Shown here: positions 45,588 to 55,181 of the stretch, piece by piece
How positions within the stretch are numbered: the stretch's first letter is position 1
Layout of the letters: the number at the start of each line of letters is the position of its first letter
Assembly (NCBI RefSeq): GCF_902459465.1
Contig: NC_047083.1
Coordinates: 932,501-996,500, forward strand
Reading direction: 5' to 3'
DNA: 64,000 nucleotides
DNA from: Asterias rubens
Lineage: Eukaryota; Echinodermata; Asteroidea; Forcipulatida; Asteriidae
Notes under the pieces: model-generated
What the model was told of the DNA's origin: nothing
The model's input: only the letters and a program-made list of their open reading frames with translations
Database searches by the model: none
Made by a program: the position numbers and the translations under genes

Positions 45588-46004
45588 ATGATTACAGATT
45601 TGAATTCTAAGACAACCGTCAGCATGTACACTCTGGCGAACAAAACTTTTGTTTGTGACATTTGCGGAAAATCGTTTTCTCATAAATGCAGCCTAACTGA
45701 CCATCACAGAGTCCACACTGGAGAAAGACCATTTGTTTGTGGCATTTGTGGAACAGATTTTTCAAGTAAAACCAGCCTTACCCGTCACCTGAGAGTCCAC
45801 ACTGGAGAGAAACCATTTGCTTGTGACATTTGCGGAAAAGCGTTCTCTCATAAAAGCAGCCTAACTGACCATCACAGAGTCCACACTGGAGAAAGACCAT
45901 TTGTTTGTGACATTTGTGGAACAGATTTTCCAAGTAAAACCAGCCTTACCCGTCACCTGAGAGTCCATACTGGAGAGAAATCATTTGTTTGTGACATTTG
46001 TTGA
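45588..46004 (+). CDS. C2H2 zinc-finger fragment D, truncated by a nonsense codon
   Basis: The exon probably starts at 45598 after GATTTGGATGATTACAG, the same acceptor context as genes B and C; an ATG at 45588 overlaps it and one at 45624 follows it in frame. Four intact fingers follow, alternating HKCSLTD and SKTSLTR helix types. The fifth finger stops at CDIC because the usual GGA is TGA (46002-46004). The frame continues in homology afterwards, so the gene has been cut short. A protein with four fingers could still be made. Confidence 0.65.
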   Translation: MITDLNSKTTVSMYTLANKTFVCDICGKSFSHKCSLTDHHRVHTGERPFVCGICGTDFSSKTSLTRHLRVHTGEKPFACDICGKAFSHKSSLTDHHRVHTGERPFVCDICGTDFPSKTSLTRHLRVHTGEKSFVCDIC

Positions 46005-46203
46005 AAAGCCTTTTCTCATAAAAACAGTTTAACTGACCATCACAGAGTCCACAAAGGAGAGAAACCATTTGTTTGTTACATTTGTGGGAAAGCGTTTTCT
46101 AAAAAAACCAATTTAAGAAGTCACCAGAGAAGTCACACTGGAGAGAAACATTTTGTGTCAGATGAAACCTTTCTGAAAGTCCTATCAGAATGTAAATACT
46201 GAT
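46005..46203 (+). pseudogene. 3' remainder of array D after the nonsense codon
   Basis: Reading on in the same frame gives two more finger units, one with Cys to Tyr-type decay (GTTTGTTACATTTGTGGG), then a tail homologous to the C-terminus of array E (GAGAAACATTTTGTGTCA). A small indel in the tail (CTGAAAGTCC against CTGAAAAGCC) brings the TGA at 46201-46203. Confidence 0.8.
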
Positions 46204-46442
46204 GAGGGGGCGAGAAAATGTACAATTTTGCAGAGAAAACCACTTTATTGGGAAAGACTTCTTTTGTTCTTTAAGGCTTGACATTCTTTTAGACCCAAAG
46301 AAACTTGGTGGTTGTCTGGTGTGCAATTCCTTCAAGTTGCTTCGGTCACTGACGGAAGCATCGCTTATAAGGCCTGTGGTTTCTAGCCCTGTGGTTTTCT
46401 TTTGGCAAGCTCAACTATAACGCTCGGGGTTCTCTCGACTTG

Positions 46443-46833
46443 TTAAAGACAGTGGACAATATTGGTAATTGTCAAAGACCAGTCTTCTTACTTGGTGTAT
46501 CTCAACATATGCATAAAATAATAAACATGTAAAAATTTGAGCTTGATTGGTCGTCGGAGTTGCAAGATAAATATGAAAGAAAAAACACTTTTGTCACACA
46601 TAGTTGTGTGTTTTCAGATCCTTGATTTCGAGACCTCAAAAAAAATTCTAAATCTGAGGTATCGAAATCAAATTTGTGGAAATTTTTTCTTTCTCAAAAA
46701 CTACGTCACTTCAGAGGGAGCTGTTTCTCAGAATGTTTTATACTATCAACCTCTCCCCATTACTTGTTTCCATGTCAGGTTTTATGCTAATAATATTTTG
46801 AGTAATTACCAATAGTGTCCACTGCCTTTTTAA
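46443..46833 (+). repeat. Family 1 MITE
   Basis: Begins TTAAAGACAGTGGACAATAT and ends AGTGTCCACTGCCTTTTTAA; essentially full length. Confidence 0.85.
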
Positions 46834-46837
46834 GCAC

Positions 46838-47005
46838 TTTCTGCGAATGCGAATGCAAAGTGAATGTTGACGTCACAAATTAGCAACGAATAAATCACAG
46901 CAGTTCAACTCTGCTCTACTTGCGAATATTGCTGCGAGAGGAGGGTTTGTGACATTAAATTCACATCAAATTCGCTTAGCATTTGCATGAAGTATGAACG
47001 GGCTA
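46838..47005. repeat. Family 7 palindromic element, copy 2
   Basis: GCGAATGCGAATGC at the left and AGCATTTGCATGAAGTATGA at the right, with TTGACGTCACAAATTAGCAA inside, match the 1695-1868 element in reverse. Confidence 0.6.
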
Positions 47006-47747
47006 CAAATACTTCTCCTATATGGTTAGAACGTCTTGTTAGTTTGGAATATTGAGTAAAGAACAATTTAGTGACCAGGCTCGAAAAAGGGTTTCTAAAG
47101 GATGTCATGCCGAAAACCGAAGTTACTGTAAATAGATAAAGATCCATTTCAACATGATGGGTAACTCCCTTTGAAATATTTTTGTTTGAAAATTGCTATC
47201 CTTTTTAGAAATTAGTAAAACAATTAGTTTTGATCCCATGAGTCGAAAACTCAATGTTTGAAAACAGCAAAAATACTTGGGGCTTATTTCCATCACTTTT
47301 TCTGGTGATTGCAATGATATTTCTGTAAGATATGTTTCATGTTATTTGTTAATTCATTTTAGTCTTTTATGTTCATTAGCCTAAGTTGGCTTTTATTAAG
47401 TTTGTTTAAGAAAATATTTCTAGAACTACATTTTCTATTAAATACTTCGTTACAACAGGAGAATTTTTGTACAACTTTGTTGTTTTTCAATTAGTTAGGC
47501 CTAGGATCACCTGTCTTGAGTCAAGTTAAAAACAACCCCCCCCCCCCTCCCACTCCTAGAACTATTTCGGTTTCGTCCGGCTATCGTCTCCCGCAACTCC
47601 CCCCCCCCCCCCCCCCCAAAAAAAAAAAAAAAAAAAAAAAAAAGGTTATCCTCAGCAAAAATGTATGAATTGATTCAAGTTGAAAACAATAAAAAATTCC
47701 CCTTACAAAATCCTTGAAACAATGAAACAATAGCCAAAAATGCATAG

Positions 47748-47940
47748 GGGTGACTTTGTCAGGGGGCGACCATGGGGCGACTGTGTCTGGGGCGACTTTG
47801 TAGGGGAGACATTGTGAGAAGGCGAGTTTGTACACGGAGGGGGCGAGCTTGCTGGGGGCGACTTTGTAGGGAGCAACTTTGCCAGGGGCGAGATGACTGG
47901 CGTTCTTATTAATAATGGGCGAGATGACTGGCCTTTCTTA
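47748..47940 (+). repeat. Degenerate GGGGCGACTTTGT minisatellite
   Basis: About ten imperfect units built on GGGGCGACTTTGTAGG, with variants such as GGCGACCATG, GGCGACTGTGTCTG and GGCGAGTTTGTACA, then GGGCGAGATGACTGG twice. Confidence 0.75.
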
Positions 47941-48068
47941 TTAATAATGAACGATAGAGGGCGTTTGTTAATCGTTCGTCAATAAAGAAAGCGTACGTGT
48001 GATGATGTGAGTGATTTTTGTCAACATTAGACGGACCGTTCGACAAATTCCCATCAAAACACTTCCAG
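47941..48068 (+). promoter_or_regulatory. Promoter-like block and candidate first exon for the E-G group
   Basis: AACGATAGAGGGCGTTTGTT (motif at 47953-47963) is followed by CpG-containing sequence and a strong donor ACTTCCAG|GTATGT at 48068/48069. The arrangement resembles the blocks at 32.74, 38.56 and 58.40 kb, but the upstream GC box is not present. It is the only such block I see before arrays E, F and G. Confidence 0.4.
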
Positions 48069-48484
48069 GTATGTTTTTATTTTAGTTTGTTTGTTAATTA
48101 ACAGTGCATTTGCCACAGTCTTATTAGAGGCCAGACATTACATGTTCTTTAGTCTCGTACGCTTTCTGAGAGTTGGTAAACTATGGACCATTTCGGACTA
48201 AGCTGAGCATCAGCAAATGATTAACTTTCAATCAAAATTTAGAAACGGTCAACCAAAAACTGCACCATAATCCATCAAAGACCTCTGTAAATTGACTTTG
48301 AACTCACATGAGATGTTGTCGATATAAGATGGTATGTTGTTGTCTGACACGTTTTTCAAAACATAAGAGAAATCCTCGTCTTAAAATCTGAACCAAATGC
48401 TCAAAGTAGTTCTAGAATTAAGAAAGAAGACATTTAAATTTGTGAGTGAGTAGTGACATTTGTAAACTCTTGAGTTGAGTTGAA

Positions 48485-48660
48485 GGATAAATTTCCATAT
48501 GGCGCCACCACGTTTTTACTCATTTTATTTTTAACAAAATGGGATATCTCGTTGTCATTGAGGTAAATTAGTATTCTACCCACATGTAGCTACGCTAGCC
48601 AGGGGAATCATATCAAATGAAAAAGTGGGGGCGCCATACATGCCATACGGAAACTTTCCA
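48485..48660. repeat. Family 2 MITE with internal insertion
   Basis: GGATAAATTTCCATATGGCG and GTGGGGGCGCCATACATGCC with CATACGGAAACTTTCC are the arms. About 40 extra bases (ACCCACATGTAGCTACGC and following) lie in the centre. Confidence 0.7.
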
Positions 48661-49360
48661 AGTTGAACTTTGAAGTTAGCTAAAATTACACGTAAGTAAG
48701 TGTGTTCTTGATGTATATTTGGTTTGCGGTAACACCATGTGTGTATCTACTTGCCAGGTAGAGTTGTTCTTGGGGAACTGTCTTGCTTTACTCTACTGCC
48801 GTGGAGTATATTGTTGGAGGTTCGGGAGACTTCTCAGTTCTGAAAATAACTGTCCTGTTTTTTAACTGTTACCAGGGCGGATGGTATAGAAATTAGACTA
48901 GACTACTACTTTAGCTTATAGGATCGTAATTAACTGTACTGCCACGGAGTCAGTTCTGAAATTGGTCTCAACGTTTCGACTAGCTTGCTCTAGTCATCGT
49001 CACAAATTTAAGTGTGTTCTTCAGTCTGGCATTGAACACTGCATGTGCATGGGTCTAGAAAATCCATGCCTCATTTTAAATGCATGGGTCTAGAAAATCA
49101 TTGCCTCATTTTAAACTCTCTAGCACTAGCAGAGGGTTGTTTAAAGCAATACGTTTGCTGTAGCAGCTCTTTGAAGTTGGGAATTACCAAAAGTATACCC
49201 TGTCTTTTGGTGATCATGAGTGTGTTCACCATTAAAACACAGCAATTTGGCAAATAAGAGAACAAATTTGTTTTACTATTTACCAGAAGTTCTAGAAAAA
49301 AACTACTTATTTATAAATTTATGAGTGACACTTGTAAAAAATTTCTCCCATTAACACAGT

Positions 49361-49716
49361 GAGAAAGCACCGAAGAGTCTGCACTGGAGAGAAACCATTT
49401 GTTAGCGATCTTGTGGATTGTATTTCTCACAAGCACTTCATTTGACTATCCATCAGCGCGTCCGCACTGGAGAAAAATCATTTGATTCTGACGTTTGGGG
49501 AAAAGCTTTTTCTCAAAAAGGTTACTCTAAATATACACCAGATAGTGACTTGTCCACACTGGAAAAAAAACATTTGTTCAGACATTTGTGGGAAAGCATT
49601 TTCTAAAAAGAGCAATTTAAGAAGTCGCCAAAGAAATCACACTTGAGGAAAACCATTTGTTTGTGACGTTTTAGGAAATGCCTATTCAAGTAAACGTCAA
49701 ATGAAAGACCATAAGT
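49361..49716 (+). pseudogene. Decayed 5' part of zinc-finger array E
   Basis: An acceptor-like CCCATTAACACAG ends at 49360. Finger relics follow (CACTGGAGAGAAACC, GGGAAAGCATTTTCT, CAGCGCGTCCGCACTGG), but stops and frameshifts break them, for example CACACTTGAGG where a linker should be. A one-base insertion (GACCATTTTGTTTG) then shifts into the long frame of array E. Confidence 0.8.
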
Positions 49717-50517
49717 GTGTCCACACTGGAGAAAGACCATTTTGTTTGTGACATTTGTGGAACAGATTTTTCAAGTAAAGCCAGCCTTATCCGCCACATG
49801 AGAACCCACACTGGAGAAAAACCATTTGTTTGTGGCGTTTGTAGAAAAGCATTTTCTCATAAAAGCATCCTAACTGACCATCAGAGAGTCCACACTGGAG
49901 AGAGACCATTTGTTTGTGACCTTTGTGGAACAGATTTTTCAAGGAAAGCCCATCTTACCCGTCACCTGAGATTCCACACTGGAGAGAAACCATTTATTTG
50001 TGACATTTGTGGGAAAGCGTTTTCTGACAAGAGCAATTTAAAAAGTCACAAAAAAAACCACACAGGAGAGAAACCATTTGTTTGTGACATTTGTGGAACA
50101 GATTTTTCAAGGAACACCAGCCTTATTCGTCACCTGAGAGTCCACACTGGAGAGAAACCATTTGTTTGTGACAGCTGTGGAAAGGTCTTTTCTCAGAAAA
50201 ACAGTCTAACTGACCATCACAGAGTCCACACTGGAGAGAAACCATTTGTTTGCGACATTTGTGGGAAAGCATTTTCTCATAATAGCAATTTAAGAAGTCA
50301 CCAGAGAACCCACACTGGAGAGAAACCATTTGTTTGTGACATTTGTGGGAAAGCGTTTTCTCATAATGGCAATTTAAGAATTCACCAAAGAAATCACACT
50401 GGAGAGAAACATTTTGTGTCACATGAAACCTTTCTGAAAAGCCATCAGAATGTAAATACTGACATGACTGATGAGAAACCATGTTTGCAGCGTTTGCAGA
50501 GTGGCCTTATCAATTAA
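49717..50517 (+). CDS. C2H2 zinc-finger array E, 8 intact fingers, start uncertain
   Basis: This frame stays open through eight complete C2H2 fingers, then a distinctive tail (KHFVSHETFLKSHQNVN) and TAA at 50515-50517. It opens with GTG, not ATG. The first in-frame ATG (49798) lies inside the first finger, and the preceding sequence is frameshifted. Either this is a pseudogene 3' part or translation starts at an internal Met, giving seven full fingers. Helix types (SKASLIR, HKSILTD, RKAHLTR, DKSNLKS) relate it to arrays B-D. The tail is shared with D. Confidence 0.6.
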   Translation: MSTLEKDHFVCDICGTDFSSKASLIRHMRTHTGEKPFVCGVCRKAFSHKSILTDHQRVHTGERPFVCDLCGTDFSRKAHLTRHLRFHTGEKPFICDICGKAFSDKSNLKSHKKNHTGEKPFVCDICGTDFSRNTSLIRHLRVHTGEKPFVCDSCGKVFSQKNSLTDHHRVHTGEKPFVCDICGKAFSHNSNLRSHQRTHTGEKPFVCDICGKAFSHNGNLRIHQRNHTGEKHFVSHETFLKSHQNVNTDMTDEKPCLQRLQSGLIN

Positions 50518-50895
50518 AACCACTTTTTGGGGGAAGACTTCTTTTGTTCTCCTTCTTTAAGGCGTGACATTCTTTTGGACCCACAAAAGCTTTGTGCTCT
50601 GGAAACTTGGCACAGAACTTATTAATGGTGTATTTTGAAGATTGCTATAAAAATAGTGTTTCCAGGCCTAAAATTTCATCTGTGACAGCTAGGGGTTAAG
50701 GGTGTTTGAATGTCCTTAAAGTCTATGGGAACTAGTGAAGAGGCACCACGACGAGGGCAACAGAGGTCATGACCTGTAATATCTCTTGGAAAGAAAACAA
50801 AACTTAACAAAGAACACCTGTCTACTAACTTGCCATGAGCATAGCTGCCTTTGAGATTCTGGTATGGCATTAAAAAGAAAACAATTCTTCAATAG
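50518..50895. other. Short intergenic/intronic stretch between E and F
   Basis: The first part (AAAACCACTTTTTGGGGGAAG and following) is homologous to the flank of D. The rest shows no features, ending in TTCTTCAATAG, a possible weak splice acceptor just before gene F. Confidence 0.5.
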
Positions 50896-50898
50896 AAT

Positions 50899-52671
50899 AT
50901 GAATTGTGGGGAAAATACTTTTGAAATTGTGTGCAACGTTGGTCATAAATCTATCTCCCATAAACAAAAGACGCAGAGAGATCACTTTGAGGAGAAACCA
51001 GTTGTTTGTGACATTTGTGGAAAAACATTTTCCGGACAAAATTGTCTTACCAACCATCAACGCGTCCACACCAGAGAGAAACAATTCGTTTGTAGTACTT
51101 GTGGAAAAGCTTTCCTCCGAGAATCACACTTAAAAGTGCATCAGCGAGGCCACACTGGAGAAAAACCATTTGTTTGTAATATTTGTGGAAATGCCTATTC
51201 AAGAAAGCAAGGGCTGACCAATCATCAGCTTGTCCACACTGGAGAGAAACAATTTGTTTGTGATGTTTGTGGGAAACAATTTTTGTTGAAATATTACCTA
51301 AACACTCATCAGCGTGTCCATACTGGAGAGAAACCATACGCTTGTGACTTATGTGACAAAACTTTCACTAAGAAATCATCCCTGACGGAGCATCAGCGTG
51401 TCCACACTGGAGAGAAACCTTTTGCTTGTAACACTTGTGGAAAAGCTTTCTTCAATAGTTCGTCACTGAGCACACATCAGCGTGTCCACACCGGTGAGAA
51501 ACCATTTGGATGTGACATTTGTGGAAAATCCTTTTCACAAAAAAATGGCCTAACCACCCATAAGTGTTTCAACACTGAAGAGAGACCTTTTGTTTGTGAA
51601 ACTTGTGACAAAACCTTCTCACAAAAGCAACACATGATCAACCATCAGCATGTCCACATCGAAAAGAAACCAAGTGAATGCGACACTTGTGGAAAAGTTT
51701 TCTTAACTAAATCAAAATTAGAACTCCATCAGCGTGTCCACACCGGAGAGAAACCATTTGTTTGTGGTATTTGTGGAAAAGCTTTTTCACATAGTTCCAC
51801 ACTGACAGTCCATCAGCATGTCCACACTGGAGAAAAACCATTTGTTTGTGACATCTGTGGAAAAGCATTCAGTCGTAAATCAAAAGTAGAAACCCATCAA
51901 CGTGTCCACACTGGAGAGAAACCATTTGTTTGTAACATTTGTGGAAAAGCTTTCTCGCATAGATGGACACTGAAATGCCATAAAGGAGTCCACGCTGAAA
52001 CGAAACCATTCTTTTGTGACATCTGTGGAAAAAACTTCAGTTGTAAGTCAAGTGTAGAGACCCATCGGCGTGTCCACACTGGAGAGAAACCTTACGCTTG
52101 TGACTTATGTGAAAAAGCTTTCACAAAGAAATCATCCCTGACGGAACATCAGCGTATTCACACTGGTGAGAAACCATTCTCTTGTGACTTATGTGAAAAA
52201 GCTTTCACGAAGAAATCAGCCCTTACAGATCATCAGCGTACCCACACTGGAGAGAAACCATTTGAATGTGGCATATGTGGAAAAGCCTACACACAAAAAA
52301 GTGCCTTAACTACCCACATGCGTGTCCACACTGGAAAGAAACCATTTGTTTGTAACATTTGTGGAAAAGCTTTCTCGCATAGATGGTCACTGAAATGCCA
52401 CCAGAGAGTCCACACTGGAAAGAAACCACTCGTTTTTGGCATCTGTGGAGAAGCCTTCAGTTGTGAGTCAAGTGTAGAGACCCATCGGCGTGTCCACATT
52501 GAAGAGGGACCATTCGTTAGTGACATTTGTGGACAAGCTTTCTCAGACGGCAATGCACTGACTACCCATCCGCATGACAGCTCTGAAGAGAAACCATTAG
52601 TTTGTGACCTGTGTGGAGAAGTCTTCAGCAACATTAGCGAAATTATTCATCATAATCAAGAACACACTTAA
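50899..52671 (+). CDS. C2H2 zinc-finger protein F, 590 aa, about 20 fingers
   Basis: ATG at 50899 opens a 590-residue frame ending in TAA at 52669-52671. The first 35 residues hold a decayed finger (CNVGHKSISHK). About twenty finger units follow, of which 17 keep all four zinc ligands. Unit 7 ends in Asn (KCFN), unit 18 has lost its first Cys (FGICGEAF) and unit 19 lacks the final His. Two finger types recur as pairs: HRWTLKC followed by CKSSVET at units 12-13, and HRWSLKC followed by CESSVET at units 17-18, a sign of internal duplication. The finger set is distinct from arrays B-E. No effector domain is visible. A weak acceptor lies 3 bases before the ATG. Confidence 0.88.
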   Translation: MNCGENTFEIVCNVGHKSISHKQKTQRDHFEEKPVVCDICGKTFSGQNCLTNHQRVHTREKQFVCSTCGKAFLRESHLKVHQRGHTGEKPFVCNICGNAYSRKQGLTNHQLVHTGEKQFVCDVCGKQFLLKYYLNTHQRVHTGEKPYACDLCDKTFTKKSSLTEHQRVHTGEKPFACNTCGKAFFNSSSLSTHQRVHTGEKPFGCDICGKSFSQKNGLTTHKCFNTEERPFVCETCDKTFSQKQHMINHQHVHIEKKPSECDTCGKVFLTKSKLELHQRVHTGEKPFVCGICGKAFSHSSTLTVHQHVHTGEKPFVCDICGKAFSRKSKVETHQRVHTGEKPFVCNICGKAFSHRWTLKCHKGVHAETKPFFCDICGKNFSCKSSVETHRRVHTGEKPYACDLCEKAFTKKSSLTEHQRIHTGEKPFSCDLCEKAFTKKSALTDHQRTHTGEKPFECGICGKAYTQKSALTTHMRVHTGKKPFVCNICGKAFSHRWSLKCHQRVHTGKKPLVFGICGEAFSCESSVETHRRVHIEEGPFVSDICGQAFSDGNALTTHPHDSSEEKPLVCDLCGEVFSNISEIIHHNQEHT

Positions 52672-53336
52672 AGGTACATGTATCTGCCACAGATTTGTTT
52701 TATTTGTTCTTTTGTGACATTTGTGGAGCAAATCAATAGTAAGGACATACCTTTAAACTTTGTAGCGAAGCATTTTATCAAAAGGGAAGTCTAAATAGAC
52801 ACCTGGAGAGAGACCATTAATTTTATGGACACATCTAGAAACTTAAGAGTAGTGTTTCAAAACACCAGTGAAACTCTACTGGAAAGAAACTCTTTTGTGA
52901 CCTTTATATGGGAAAGCCCTTCTTTTGTGGTTGAAAATTGAAAGCCAATCAGCGTGAGGTTTGTGAAACAAAAAATATTTTCACATCAAAACACCATTGT
53001 CGGCTTCTTGAGAATACACTAATATTAAGTAGCATACTATAGCGTAGATTTTGAGAAAGAGGTCATTTCTCACTAAAATATTTTCACTAAAATATTGAAA
53101 AAATTTAGCCAGAAGTCTTTGATTCCCATCTGAAAGCCCACAAATTCGTCCAACATGGGTGTTTTTTCTTTCATCGTTTTCTCAAAACTTTGATGACCAA
53201 TTGAGCCCAAATTTTCACAGCCTTGTTATTTTATGCATATGTTGGGATACACCAAGTGGAAAGACTGGTCTTTGACAAAAGTGTTCTGTGCCTTTAGAAT
53301 AATGGTAATTTATTGTACATTTGTTTTTCTTTCCAG
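52672..53336 (+). other. Region between F and G with finger relics and a family 1 fragment
   Basis: From 52706 to about 52990 there are decayed finger strings (TTTGTGACATTTGTGGAGCA, GCGAAGCATTTTATC, CACCTGGAGAGAGACC) with no frame left. From about 53020 to 53297 lies the degraded part of a family 1 element. A splice acceptor TTTCTTTCCAG closes the stretch. Confidence 0.65.
53020..53297 (-). repeat. Family 1 MITE, degraded
   Basis: TTTTCACAGCCTTGTTATTT, TATGCATATGTTGGGATACA and AAGACTGGTCTTTGACAA match family 1 in reverse. The left end is too decayed to place exactly. Confidence 0.6.
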
Positions 53337-53342
53337 ACTGAA

Positions 53343-55181
53343 ATGAATTCTGTTGAGGAGAGATTTATTTGTGAACTTTGCGGGGAAACCTACTCTGAAA
53401 AACTGCAACTGGACAAACATCGAACGACCCATAATTGGAAGTCACTGGGAGAATGTGTCTGTCCCATATGTAATAAATCTTTCCCGCATGATTGCAGACC
53501 GACTGAGAACCAAAAAGTCCACACTGAAGAGAACTTATTTGTTTGTGACATTTGTGGAGAACGTTTTACTGATAAGCAAGTACTTAGTGACCATCACAAT
53601 ACTCACAATATGCAAACGCTATATGGTTGTGACATTTGTGGACAAGTTTTTTCACAAAGAAATTTGTTGACTGCCCATAAACGTACCCACTCTAAAGAAA
53701 CTTCGTTTGTCTGTGATATTTGTGACAAATCGTATGCAAGTAAACGTAATCTAAGCATCCATCAGCGTGTACACACATTATACAAGCCGTTTGCTTGTGG
53801 CTTTTGTGGAAGAGCCTTTTCACGAAAACATCGCTTGGTCAGCCATCAGCGTATCCACACAGGAGAGAAACCATATGTTTGTGACGTTTGTGGGAAAGCA
53901 TTTTCACTTAAACCCTCCCTTATAGGCCACAAGAGAATTCACACTGGAGAGAAACCATTCGTTTGTGATGTTTGTGGGAAAGCATTTTCTCTCATGACGA
54001 CCCTCACCGGCCACCAGCGAACTCACACTGGAAAGAAATGCTATGTCTGTCCAATTTGTGGGAAAGCCTGCCCTTCTAAAAAGACTTTATCCAAGCATCG
54101 GCATGTCCACACTGGAGAAAAAACATCTGTCTGTGACATGTGTGGAAAAGCCTTCTCGCAAAAAAACAAACTGGACACCAATCAGAGTGGCTACCTTGGA
54201 GAAAACCCTCTTGTTTGCGACATTTGTGAAAAAACGCTGGCAATGAGGTGTAACCCGATCCTTAAGCCTGCCCCCACTGAAGTAAAACCTTTTGTTTGTA
54301 ACATTTGTGGGAAAGTATTCAATTGTGAAGAGGACTTTAGAGAACACGAGCTTGTCCACACTAGAGAAAAAGTGTTTGTTTGTGACATTTGTGGGAAAGT
54401 TTTTAATTGTGTAAAGAACTTTCGAGAACATGAGCTTGTCCACACTATAGAAAAAGCGTTTGTTTGTGACATTTGTGGGAAAGTTTTTAATTTTGAACAG
54501 AACTTACGAGAACATGAGCATGTGCACACTAGAGAAAACGTAGTGTTTGTTTGTGACATTTGTGGGAAAGCGTTTTCACAAAAATTTCTCCTGACCAACC
54601 ATCAACATGTCCACACTGTAGAGAATTCATTGGTTTGTGCTATTTGCGACAAATCATTTGCAAGTAAGCGTAACCTAAGTGTTCATCAGCGCGTCCACAC
54701 TTTACATAAGCCCTTCGCTTGTGGCTTTTGCGGAAAAGCTTTCTCACGAAAACATCGCCTGGTCAGCCATCAGCGTATCCACACTGGAGAGAAACCATAT
54801 GTTTGTGACGTTTGTGGGAAAGCATTTACAATCAAAACTACCCTAACCGGACACAAGAGAACCCACACTGGAGAGAAACCATATGGTTGTGACGTTTGTG
54901 GGAAAGCATTTTCACTGAAAACCACCCTAACATGCCATCAAAGAGTCCACACTGGTGTAAGACCGTATGTTTGTGACACTTGTGGAAAAGCATTTCCTCA
55001 AAAAGGAGGTCTAAATGCGCACCAGAAAATCCATGCCAAAGAGAAGCGATTTATTTGTGACATTTGTGGTGAACGTTTTACTTATGTGCGTAGTCTTATT
55101 GATCATCAACAAACTCACTCTGAAGAGAAAGCAAATGTTTCTGGGTTTTTTAGAAAGTGTACACAAGAAGAGGCTGTCTAA
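53343..55181 (+). CDS. C2H2 zinc-finger protein G, 612 aa, about 21 finger units
   Basis: A strong splice acceptor (TTTTTCTTTCCAG) ends at 53336, and the ATG at 53343 lies six bases into the exon, so I start there. Twenty-one finger units follow, three of them degenerate (units 2, 10 and 11 lack one or both histidines), which splits the protein into an N-terminal and a C-terminal finger block. Fingers 5-8 and 16-19 are duplicates: both contain ASKRNLS, a T-L-Y/H-K-P-F linker and RKHRLVSHQRIH. Three NCEEDFRE / NCVKNFRE / NFEQNLRE fingers in a row are another local expansion. No effector domain is visible. It is nuclear and DNA-binding by family. Confidence 0.9.
   Translation: MNSVEERFICELCGETYSEKLQLDKHRTTHNWKSLGECVCPICNKSFPHDCRPTENQKVHTEENLFVCDICGERFTDKQVLSDHHNTHNMQTLYGCDICGQVFSQRNLLTAHKRTHSKETSFVCDICDKSYASKRNLSIHQRVHTLYKPFACGFCGRAFSRKHRLVSHQRIHTGEKPYVCDVCGKAFSLKPSLIGHKRIHTGEKPFVCDVCGKAFSLMTTLTGHQRTHTGKKCYVCPICGKACPSKKTLSKHRHVHTGEKTSVCDMCGKAFSQKNKLDTNQSGYLGENPLVCDICEKTLAMRCNPILKPAPTEVKPFVCNICGKVFNCEEDFREHELVHTREKVFVCDICGKVFNCVKNFREHELVHTIEKAFVCDICGKVFNFEQNLREHEHVHTRENVVFVCDICGKAFSQKFLLTNHQHVHTVENSLVCAICDKSFASKRNLSVHQRVHTLHKPFACGFCGKAFSRKHRLVSHQRIHTGEKPYVCDVCGKAFTIKTTLTGHKRTHTGEKPYGCDVCGKAFSLKTTLTCHQRVHTGVRPYVCDTCGKAFPQKGGLNAHQKIHAKEKRFICDICGERFTYVRSLIDHQQTHSEEKANVSGFFRKCTQEEAV

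Larger units (their letters stand above)
46204..47900. other. Intergenic between D and E
   Basis: The first 110 bases are homologous to the 3' flank of array E (AAAACCACTTT, GAAGACTTCTTTTGTTCT and TGACATTCTTTT). After that come a family 1 MITE, a family 7 element, AT-rich sequence without features, a poly-C/poly-A run at 47597-47643 and a GGGGCGACTTTGT minisatellite. No exon was seen. Confidence 0.5.

Noticed and set aside
54087-54598. Minus-strand frames across gene G (and similar ones across A, B, F and H)
   Set aside because: They are antisense shadows of the repeated finger codons, showing repeated strings such as FPQMSQTN that come from reverse-reading CDICGK.
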